DNA from: Chloroflexota bacterium
Lineage (GTDB): Bacteria > Chloroflexota > UBA5177 > JANWHV01
Length of the DNA stretch: 9,354 bases
Direction: 5' to 3'
NCBI GenBank assembly: GCA_025450255.1
Contig: JANWHV010000085.1
Coordinates: 1-9,354, forward strand
In this document: positions 1 to 5,334 of the stretch, piece after piece
Layout: every line of letters begins with the position of its first letter
Numbering within the stretch: the stretch's first letter is position 1
Program-made: the position numbers and the translations under genes
Notes under the pieces: generated by a model
Told to the model about the DNA's origin: nothing
Database searches by the model: none
What the model saw: only the letters and a program-made list of their open reading frames with translations

Positions 1-252
1 CACGCGCAGCCCGATGGCCGCGATGGCGCCATTCCCGGCGCGCGTTGGCCCGGCATTCGGCCAATCGAAGAAGGTGACTTCCGTACCGGGATGGCCAATT
101 TCGTCGCCGTAACAGAGATGGTACGCCGAAAGGTCATCCTGATTGACCGTCTTCTTGACCATGCGCAGGCCAAGCACCTGCGTGTAGAAGGTCACGTTAT
201 GCGCTGCGTGCCCGGTGACCGCCGTCACATGATGTATGCCGGAGAGGTTCAT
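1..252 (-). CDS. VOC-family ring-cleaving dioxygenase, N-terminal part (cut by left edge)
   Basis: The 84 visible codons read MNLSGIHHVTAVTGHAAHNV and onward, then FYTQVLGLRMVKKTVNQDD and GTEVTFFDWP. This is the first beta-alpha-beta-beta-beta module of the vicinal oxygen chelate (glyoxalase/bleomycin-resistance/dioxygenase) fold. The HHVT motif at residues 7-10 supplies the usual first metal-ligand histidine, and the whole string resembles the MhqO/MhqA-type ring-cleaving dioxygenases that act on hydroquinone-like aromatics with Fe(II). That family normally has about 310 residues in two VOC modules, so roughly three quarters of the gene lies beyond the left edge. The ATG at 252 is supported by a purine-rich Shine-Dalgarno (GAAAGGAAG, complement of 257-265) about 6 nt upstream. 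It is divergent from the DUF5054 gene and shares a short intergenic region with it. Family assignment is firm; the exact aromatic substrate cannot be read from this fragment. Confidence 0.88.
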   Translation of the reverse strand, partial: MNLSGIHHVTAVTGHAAHNVTFYTQVLGLRMVKKTVNQDDLSAYHLCYGDEIGHPGTEVTFFDWPNAGPTRAGNGAIAAIGLRV

Positions 253-346
253 GTGTCTTCCTTTCGTGCCGCGGCTATATCCGTAAGATTACCGCGTTAT
301 GCGATGATAGAATGCACTGCTCTCAATTTTCGAGTAGTCCGCCAGC
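253..346. promoter_or_regulatory. Divergent intergenic region with a candidate -10 box
   Basis: This short region between two divergent genes must hold both promoters. On the plus strand TAGAAT at 308-313 matches 5 of 6 positions of a -10 hexamer, but the sequence 17 nt before it (AAGATT) is a poor -35. If this -10 is real, transcription starts near 320, downstream of the ATG at 312, which then cannot be the start of the DUF5054 gene. No convincing promoter pair is visible on the minus strand. The region is relatively AT-rich compared with its surroundings. Confidence 0.3.
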
Positions 347-353
347 GGAAAGG
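347..353 (+). promoter_or_regulatory. Ribosome binding site selecting the GTG start at 363
   Basis: GGAAAGG lies 9 nt before a GTG at 363 that is in frame with the DUF5054 protein. The upstream ATG at 312 has no comparable purine run in front of it. The 17 residues between the two starts are low in hydrophobics and unlike the family's N-terminus, which normally begins a few residues before the first beta strand (here SRVHLIFKTHLD). Confidence 0.5.
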
Positions 354-362
354 CACGGTGTC

Positions 363-2369
363 GTGGCCGCCAACACTATTAGTAGGGTACACCTCATATT
401 CAAGACGCATCTGGATCTCGGTTTCACTGAGCTCGCCGAAGAGGTGCAAACCAGGTATCTGACGCAATACATTCCCAGCGCGTGCGCCTTGAGCAGGGAA
501 TTGCGAGCAGCCGGCGGGCCGGAGCGCTTTGTCTGGACGACGGGCTCATGGCTGATAGTGAGGGCCCTGGAACAGGCGGCGCCGGAGCAGCGCGCGCTGC
601 TGGAGGAGGCAATCGCCGCCGGCGATATCGTGTGGCACGGACTGCCGTTCACCACCCACAGCGAGCTGGCGGACCCATCCCTCTTCGCGCACGGCCTCTC
701 GCTTGCCAAACGCCTGGATCGCCGGTACGGCAGGGAGACAATCGCGGCGAAGATGACCGACGTGCCGGGTCACACGCGCGGCATCGTCCCCGTGCTTGCC
801 GCCGCCGGTATCGAGTTCCTGCACATTGGCGTCAATCCCGCCGCTACGTCACCCGACGTGCCGCCCGTCTTCATCTGGCGCGACGTGGACGGGACAGAGA
901 TTGTGGTGATGTACCACAAGGGCTCCTATGGCGATGCGATGACGGTGCCTGGACTGGACGCGGCGATTCAGTTCGCCGTTACGGACGATAACCTTGGCCC
1001 TCCGCGGGCCGCGGACATAGTGGCAAACTACCGGCAGGCGCGCGAACGCTTCCCTGGCGCCGAGGTCGTCGCCTCCACGCTTGACGCGTTCGCCAGGGAG
1101 TTGCGCGCTATCGAGGGCGACCTGCCGGTGGTTACGGCCGAGATCGGCGATACCTGGATCCACGGCGTGGGGTCCGACCCCACCAAGGTGGCGCGCTACC
1201 GCGAGTTGTGCCGGCTGCGGCGGCATTGGCTCGCGGACGGCGTCGTGGCGGAGGACGATGAGCGCCTGTCGCGCGCGGGCGACTTCCTGCTGCTGGTGCC
1301 TGAACACTCGTGGGGCATGGACGTCAAGGCGCATCTGGCGGATTGGGAGCATTACGCGGCGGCGGAGTTCGCCGAGGCGCGCACGCGCGCCAATTTCCGA
1401 AAAATGGAAACGTCCTGGGCCGAGCAGCGCCACTTCGTCGACCAGGCCGTCGACGCGCTTGGCGATACGCCATTGCGCGCGCAGGCGCTCGCGTGCCTCG
1501 CGGCGTTGCAGCCGGCGGGCCCGCATGCCAGGGGCTTCACGGCCGTAACGGATGGCGAGGCGCTTATCGATGCCGCGCATTTCCGGCTGCGGGTCGATCC
1601 GGAGGGCGGCGCGATCGCGCACCTGGAGAACAAGCGCACGGGTCGTGTCTGGGCCTCCCCCGGCCATGTATTGGGCCAGTTCATGTACCAGACGTTCTCG
1701 GCGGCGGACTATCGCCGCTTCTGGCGCCAATACATCGTCAACAAGCGCGCCACGCGTATCTGGTCCTTGCCCGACAACACCAAACCCGGCCTGCGGGACG
1801 AGGATGCCGAGAGTCGCCTGTGGCTTCCGCAAGCGCGGTCACTTGCCTATCAACGGAATGCGTCGGGCGTGCGCATCATGCTCGAACTTGGCTGGACCGA
1901 CCCGGCGCTTGCCGGCCACGGCGCGCCGAAACTGGTGACCGTCGAGTTGTCGCTGCCGGACGACGAACCGGTGTTGGAGATGACCGTGCAGTGGTTCGAA
2001 AAGCCCGCCAACCGGATGCCCGAGGCGCTCTGGCTCTCATTCGCGCCGCCGAACGTCAAGCCGCGGGGTTGGACGATGGACAAAATGGGCGAATGGATCT
2101 CGCCGCTGGACGTAGCGCGGAACGGGAACCGGAAGCTGCACGCGGTGAATACTGGATTCCGCTACCAGGACGGCGACGCGCTTCTGGAAATCGAGACGCT
2201 CGACGCGCCGCTGGTGGCGCCGGGCCGGCCGTCGCTGCTGGACTTCAATAATCGCCAACCGGCATTGCGGCAGGGCATGCACGTGAACCTATACAACAAT
2301 GTCTGGGGCACCAACTTCCCCATGTGGTATGAAGATGACGCGCGGTTCCGGTTCCGCGTGCGGGGGTAA
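363..2369 (+). CDS. DUF5054 protein, GH38-like glycosidase fold
   Basis: A protein of 668 residues from the GTG at 363 (685 if the ATG at 312 is used). It matches the DUF5054 pattern: VHLIFKTHLDLGFTELAEEV at the N-terminus, then RFVWTTGSWLI, DIVWHGLPFTTHSEL, KMTDVPGHTRGIVP, HIGVNPAATSPDVPPVFIWR, VPEHSWGMDVKAHLADWEHY, and a C-terminal beta-sandwich part with FMYQTFSAADYRRFWRQYI. The layout follows family 38 alpha-mannosidases: the H-x-D near residues 16-18 sits where GH38 has a zinc-binding His/Asp pair, and D133 in TDVPGHT aligns by eye with the nucleophile Asp of the GH38 motif D-P-F-G-H. That supports a metal-dependent retaining glycosidase, though DUF5054 proteins are essentially uncharacterised and the sugar is unknown. 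There is no signal peptide, so it should act in the cytoplasm on imported material. It is followed by an M55 peptidase gene in the same direction after 114 nt, and converges on a sugar-type ABC importer. Family call is firm; activity is inference. Confidence 0.88.
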   Translation: MAANTISRVHLIFKTHLDLGFTELAEEVQTRYLTQYIPSACALSRELRAAGGPERFVWTTGSWLIVRALEQAAPEQRALLEEAIAAGDIVWHGLPFTTHSELADPSLFAHGLSLAKRLDRRYGRETIAAKMTDVPGHTRGIVPVLAAAGIEFLHIGVNPAATSPDVPPVFIWRDVDGTEIVVMYHKGSYGDAMTVPGLDAAIQFAVTDDNLGPPRAADIVANYRQARERFPGAEVVASTLDAFARELRAIEGDLPVVTAEIGDTWIHGVGSDPTKVARYRELCRLRRHWLADGVVAEDDERLSRAGDFLLLVPEHSWGMDVKAHLADWEHYAAAEFAEARTRANFRKMETSWAEQRHFVDQAVDALGDTPLRAQALACLAALQPAGPHARGFTAVTDGEALIDAAHFRLRVDPEGGAIAHLENKRTGRVWASPGHVLGQFMYQTFSAADYRRFWRQYIVNKRATRIWSLPDNTKPGLRDEDAESRLWLPQARSLAYQRNASGVRIMLELGWTDPALAGHGAPKLVTVELSLPDDEPVLEMTVQWFEKPANRMPEALWLSFAPPNVKPRGWTMDKMGEWISPLDVARNGNRKLHAVNTGFRYQDGDALLEIETLDAPLVAPGRPSLLDFNNRQPALRQGMHVNLYNNVWGTNFPMWYEDDARFRFRVRG

Positions 2370-2373
2370 CGCG

Positions 2374-2403
2374 CCGGCTACCAAAGTTTGGTGATCCGGC
2401 TAC
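2374..2403. repeat. Operator-like palindrome flanked by direct repeats
   Basis: Just after the DUF5054 stop codon, the 13-mer ACCAAAGTTTGGT (2380-2392) is a perfect inverted repeat around a single centre base. It lies between two copies of CCGGCTAC (2374-2381 and 2396-2403). The one-base centre means it is unlikely to form an RNA hairpin, so a protein-binding site is the more natural reading. It sits about 55 nt before a candidate -10 for the M55 gene. No regulator gene is visible in the window to pair with it. Confidence 0.3.
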
Positions 2404-2448
2404 GGGCGCCGTAAGGAATCATGCCATCCGCGCCGTCGCCACGCATGA

Positions 2449-2477
2449 TATAAAACCAACCACGTTCGCGCGGAGGA
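2449..2477 (+). promoter_or_regulatory. Candidate -10 box and Shine-Dalgarno for the M55 gene
   Basis: TATAAA at 2449-2454 matches 5 of 6 positions of a -10 hexamer in an otherwise GC-rich gap, but no good -35 lies 16-18 nt before it. GGAGGA at 2472-2477 is a strong ribosome binding site 6 nt before the ATG at 2484. The peptidase gene may therefore have its own promoter as well as read-through from the DUF5054 gene. Confidence 0.35.
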
Positions 2478-2483
2478 GTCGCC

Positions 2484-3293
2484 ATGAAGGTACACATCAT
2501 CAGCGACATGGAAGGCGTGTCGGGGATCGTCAAGTGGGAGCAGGTCACGGGCGGCCACCAGATGTATGAGGAAGGCCGCCGGCTCTACACGGAGGAAATC
2601 AATGCCGCGATCCGCGGCGCCCGCCTAGCTGGAGCGACGGAGATCGTGGTCATGGACTGTCATGGCGCGGGCGGCCCGTGGAGCTTCAATTCGCTGCTGC
2701 CGGAGTTGCTCGACCAGGCGTGCGAATATGTGGTGCAGGAGTCGTGGACGGAATATACGGCGTTCCTCGAGGCCGGCTGCGACGCGGCGCTGTTCGTCGG
2801 CATGCACGCGCGGGCCGGGGCGGACAGGGGCGTGATGAACCATACGGTGTCGGGCCAGGCGTGGCAAAACCTCTGGTTCAACGGCAAGCTAGTCGGGGAA
2901 ACCGGCATAAACGCGGCGCTCTGCGGCGCCTGGGGCTGTCCCGTACTGCTGGTCACAGGCGATGACGTCACCTGCGCCGAGGCCAGGGATCTGCTTGGCG
3001 ATGGACTCACCACGGTTGCGGTGAAGCAGGGGATTGGCCGCTATGGCGCGCGCCAGATACCACCGGTCCGGGCGCGGCTGATGATCGAGGAAGGTGCCTG
3101 CACGGCGCTACGCGACCTCAAGGCAGTGGCGCCGTACAATCCGGGCACGCCGAGCGAGATAGTGGTGGAGTTCACGCGCACCGAGGCATTCGACGAGTAT
3201 CGGCGGAAGCCGGGCGTACAGATCGCCGGCGATCGTAAGCTGGCATCGCGCGCCGGCGATTGGTGGACAGCCTGGCGGCAGTTTTTCAACTAG
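2484..3293 (+). CDS. M55-family D-aminopeptidase (DppA-like)
   Basis: A 269-residue protein of the M55 zinc peptidase family, close in length to Bacillus subtilis DppA (about 274). The zinc ligands known for DppA are in place: D8 and E10 in SDMEGVSG, H60 in VVMDCHGAG, H108 in FVGMHARAG, and E139 in LVGETGINA. H120 in VMNHTVSG corresponds to the catalytic histidine. DppA removes N-terminal D-amino acids such as D-Ala and D-Ser from short peptides and forms a decameric ring; a cytoplasmic site is consistent with the absence of a signal peptide. The ATG follows GGAGGA by 6 nt, so the start is well supported. It lies downstream of the DUF5054 gene on the same strand and converges with the importer genes. 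This context suggests it processes the peptide part of an imported compound carrying D-amino acids, perhaps a peptidoglycan or lipoglycopeptide fragment. The substrate is inference; the family is firm. Confidence 0.95.
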   Translation: MKVHIISDMEGVSGIVKWEQVTGGHQMYEEGRRLYTEEINAAIRGARLAGATEIVVMDCHGAGGPWSFNSLLPELLDQACEYVVQESWTEYTAFLEAGCDAALFVGMHARAGADRGVMNHTVSGQAWQNLWFNGKLVGETGINAALCGAWGCPVLLVTGDDVTCAEARDLLGDGLTTVAVKQGIGRYGARQIPPVRARLMIEEGACTALRDLKAVAPYNPGTPSEIVVEFTRTEAFDEYRRKPGVQIAGDRKLASRAGDWWTAWRQFFN

Positions 3294-3300
3294 CGGGGGG

Positions 3301-3332
3301 CCGGCACCCGCTCGCACGGGGAGGGCTGCCGG
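3301..3332 (+). terminator. Stem-loop after the M55 gene, possible terminator
   Basis: CCGGCA (3301-3306) pairs with TGCCGG (3327-3332), and inside it CCCG (3307-3310) pairs with CGGG (3317-3320) around the loop CTCGCA, leaving a 6-nt bulge on one side. It starts 7 nt after the M55 stop codon and lies in a convergent junction. There is no immediate T-run, only a T-rich stretch from about 3350, so it is not a textbook intrinsic terminator; it may be a factor-assisted terminator or an mRNA 3' end. Confidence 0.35.
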
Positions 3333-3383
3333 TGTGCGACAACGCGCCTGATTTCCTTCTGCTCTTTGATTCCCTCGGCGCTA

Positions 3384-3398
3384 CCGATGTCCTGCCCT
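3384..3398. repeat. 15-bp direct repeat, copy 1
   Basis: CCGATGTCCTGCCCT occurs here and again, identically and in the same orientation, at 5320-5334. This copy lies about 58 nt beyond the stop codon of the second permease gene, in the convergent spacer. The similarity extends weakly to a TACC just upstream in both copies. Confidence 0.4.
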
Positions 3399-3456
3399 GT
3401 CACGATGCCAACAGCGTTCTGAAGTCTTTCACAGCATCTCGTTTCCAGGCGGAGCG

Positions 3457-4308
3457 CTACCCAGTGGTTGCCCCCACGACGGTAACGCGCGTCAAATAAC
3501 GGCGCGTGATGATATAGAACAGCAGGCTGGGCGCCAGGTACAGCAAGGACATCGCGGTAAGCTGCCCGTAGTCGACGAGGTAGTACGCCTGAAAGGAGCG
3601 GTAGATGCCGAGCGAGAGTGGCAACTTGTCCTGTGAAGATAACAGGATCAACGGCAGCGTAAATTCACCCCAGGCGCCAATGAAGGTAAACAGCGCTGCC
3701 GCGGAGACGCCCGGTAACGCCAGCGGCACGATGATCGAATAGATGGTGCGCAGACGCCCGGCTCCGTCGGTCCAGGCCGCCTCCTCGATTTCCGCCGGCA
3801 CCGCGTCGAAGAAGCTCTTCATGATCCACAGCGCCAGGGGAAGCTGGTAGGTTGCCAGGATCAGGATCATTCCCTGGTAGGTATCGGTCAGATGGAGGTC
3901 AATGAAGATAGTGTATATCGGCACAATGGTCGCCGTGATCGGGATCAGCTGCGCCAGCAGGATGCCGTACATCAGGACCGGCTTGAAGCGGAACTTCAGC
4001 CGCGACAGCGTATAGCCGGCGAGTGAGGCACAGAAGACCACCACGACCACCGCTCCCAGGGCCATGATCAGGCTATTCTGCAGCAGGGTGAGCGCTCCGG
4101 AATCGTTGAAGGCACGTACGAAGTTGTCGAGGGTCAGACGCGAGGGCAGCTGGAGATACAATGATGCCTTGGGGTCGAACGCACCCTCGAAGAGCCAGGC
4201 GAAGGGAACCAAGCAGAACAGGGACATCACGATCAGAACCAGATAGGTAGCAACCGAGGCCAGCTGCTGCTTGACGCCTCTCTTCGGCGGTCGTCGGGCC
4301 TGCATCAT
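3457..4308 (-). CDS. Carbohydrate ABC transporter permease, MalG-type
   Basis: A 283-residue inner-membrane permease of the CUT1 sugar importer class. About six hydrophobic segments are visible (for example residues 20-40, 76-98, 111-137 and 143-163). The cytoplasmic EAA loop that docks on the ATPase is clear: IEEAAWTDGAGRLRTIYSII, with EAA at 176-178, G184 and LP at 198-199. GAWGEFTLPLIL (211-222) and a C-terminal RRYLTR are typical of the MalG/LacG subgroup. The frame stays open upstream to 4590, but the start chosen is the ATG at 4308: it has GGAGGG 6 nt before it and makes the classic ATGA overlap (4 nt) with the stop of the preceding permease, which signals translational coupling. The upstream 94 codons are the other permease read out of frame. 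It forms the heterodimeric channel with that permease. No ATPase gene follows; the next gene is convergent. Confidence 0.95.
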   Translation of the reverse strand: MMQARRPPKRGVKQQLASVATYLVLIVMSLFCLVPFAWLFEGAFDPKASLYLQLPSRLTLDNFVRAFNDSGALTLLQNSLIMALGAVVVVVFCASLAGYTLSRLKFRFKPVLMYGILLAQLIPITATIVPIYTIFIDLHLTDTYQGMILILATYQLPLALWIMKSFFDAVPAEIEEAAWTDGAGRLRTIYSIIVPLALPGVSAAALFTFIGAWGEFTLPLILLSSQDKLPLSLGIYRSFQAYYLVDYGQLTAMSLLYLAPSLLFYIITRRYLTRVTVVGATTG

Positions 4309-5192
4309 GAGATGCCCTCCGGTTGCAGCGCGCGGACGTAGAAGAGGCCCAGAGCCAGCGCGACGAGCAGCGTGACCACGGCGGCAGCGCTTCCATAGCC
4401 AAGCTCGAAGAACCGGAACGACGTCTGGTAGATATAGATACCCAGGATCTGGGTCGCGGTGCCGGGCCCACCGGCGGTCAGAATGTAGACCAGGCCGAAG
4501 ATGCCGAAGGTGAAGATAGTCGTGAGCAGCATGTAGAGCAGAATGGCATAGCGTAGTAGCGGCAGCGTGATGTTGAGCAGGCGGCCCCACGTACCGGCGC
4601 CGTCAATGGCCGCGGCTTCGAAGATCTCGGGTTGAATGCCTTGCAGCGCGGCCTGGAAAATGATCATGGCGAAGGCGATGCCGCGCCAGATGTTCATGAC
4701 AATGATTGCCGCCATGGGCTGCTGCTGCAACCAGTCCACCGGTGCGAAGCCGACCAGCCCGATCAGCTTGTTGGCCACGCCGTAGTTGCCGGACGCCAGC
4801 ATGCTGCCCCAGGCGTATGCGGCGATCGTCTCCGGCACGATCAGGGGAAGGAGAATCGCGGCGGAGAAGAAGGCGCCGCCGCGCAGGCCCTTCCGGTTCA
4901 AGAGCAACGCCGCGAGCAATCCCAGGACAAATTGGCCGACAATGGCCGAGAGAAAGACGAAGACGAGCGTCAGCCAGAGCGACTGGTAGAAGGTGGAGTC
5001 CTGAAAGAGGCTGGTGTAATTATCCAGTCCTATGAAGCTGGGGTGGCGGGCTTGCGGTCCGGTAAGCGCGCGATCGGTAAAGCTCAGATAGACAGCCCAC
5101 AGGGCCGGAACGAGCAGGAAGCCGACGAGCAACACGAGCGCCGGGATCAGGAACGAGAGTAACATGATCCGCTCACGCCGTTGGACGAACAT
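4305..5192 (-). CDS. Carbohydrate ABC transporter permease, MalF/UgpA-type
   Basis: A 295-residue permease with a short N-terminus and about six membrane segments, the first at residues 10-38 (LLSFLIPALVLLVGFLLVPA). The EAA loop reads PEIFEAAAIDGAGTWGRLLN, with EAA at 192-194, G198 and LP at 210-211. The motifs ANKLIGL (140-146), NIWRGIAFAMIIFQAALQGI (167-186) and TAGGPGTATQILGIYIYQ (239-256) are those of the LacF/UgpA half of CUT1 importers. The ATG at 5192 has GGAGG 4 nt upstream, rather close but clear. It lies 140 nt downstream of the solute-binding protein gene, separated by a strong stem-loop, and overlaps the next permease gene by 4 nt. Expected partners are that permease, the binding protein, and an unlinked MsmX/UgpC-type ATPase. 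The transported sugar cannot be deduced from the sequence. Confidence 0.96.
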   Translation of the reverse strand: MFVQRRERIMLLSFLIPALVLLVGFLLVPALWAVYLSFTDRALTGPQARHPSFIGLDNYTSLFQDSTFYQSLWLTLVFVFLSAIVGQFVLGLLAALLLNRKGLRGGAFFSAAILLPLIVPETIAAYAWGSMLASGNYGVANKLIGLVGFAPVDWLQQQPMAAIIVMNIWRGIAFAMIIFQAALQGIQPEIFEAAAIDGAGTWGRLLNITLPLLRYAILLYMLLTTIFTFGIFGLVYILTAGGPGTATQILGIYIYQTSFRFFELGYGSAAAVVTLLVALALGLFYVRALQPEGIS

Positions 5193-5278
5193 CCCGCCTC
5201 CTACTCATAGGGCACATGGCCGCAGGGCAGTACGGACGTAACCAACCAAACGAGCCTCGATTACGATCCGGGTGGAGG

Positions 5279-5309
5279 GGGCCGGGACACATGGCATGTG
5301 CCCCGGCCC
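5279..5309 (-). promoter_or_regulatory. Strong intercistronic stem-loop between binding protein and permease
   Basis: A 31-nt inverted repeat: GGGCCGGGACACATG (5279-5293) and CATGTGCCCCGGCCC (5295-5309). At the DNA level there is one mismatch (5287 A against 5301 C). In RNA from the minus strand, the transcribed one, this becomes a G-U wobble, so the stem is fully paired there and not in the opposite RNA. No T-run follows, so it is not an intrinsic terminator. It most likely protects the 3' end of the binding-protein mRNA and lowers permease expression, as intercistronic hairpins do in other sugar importer operons. Its role here is inference. Confidence 0.6.
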
Positions 5310-5319
5310 TGGGATACCG

Positions 5320-5334
5320 CCGATGTCCTGCCCT
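5320..5334. repeat. 15-bp direct repeat, copy 2
   Basis: CCGATGTCCTGCCCT, identical to 3384-3398. This copy overlaps the stop codon of the solute-binding protein gene (5333-5335) and sits 10 nt from the intercistronic stem-loop. Confidence 0.4.

Noticed and set aside
849..1832. Long minus-strand open frame (327 codons) opposite the DUF5054 gene
   Set aside because: It lies entirely within a well-recognised gene, is Arg-rich with no domain I recognise, and is typical of antisense frames in high-GC coding DNA.
1310..2251. Plus-strand open frame (313 codons) out of frame within the DUF5054 gene
   Set aside because: It is rich in Gly, Arg and Ala with no recognisable motif, and has no ribosome binding site; it is a frame shadow.
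3294..3456. Possible small gene in the M55-permease convergent spacer
   Set aside because: The only open frame begins inside the M55 gene and has no ribosome binding site or recognisable sequence; the stem-loop and the repeat account for what is visible.
4309..4590. 94-codon N-terminal extension of the second permease
   Set aside because: It overlaps the other permease in another frame, contains no membrane segment, and the ATGA overlap with GGAGGG clearly marks 4308 as the start.
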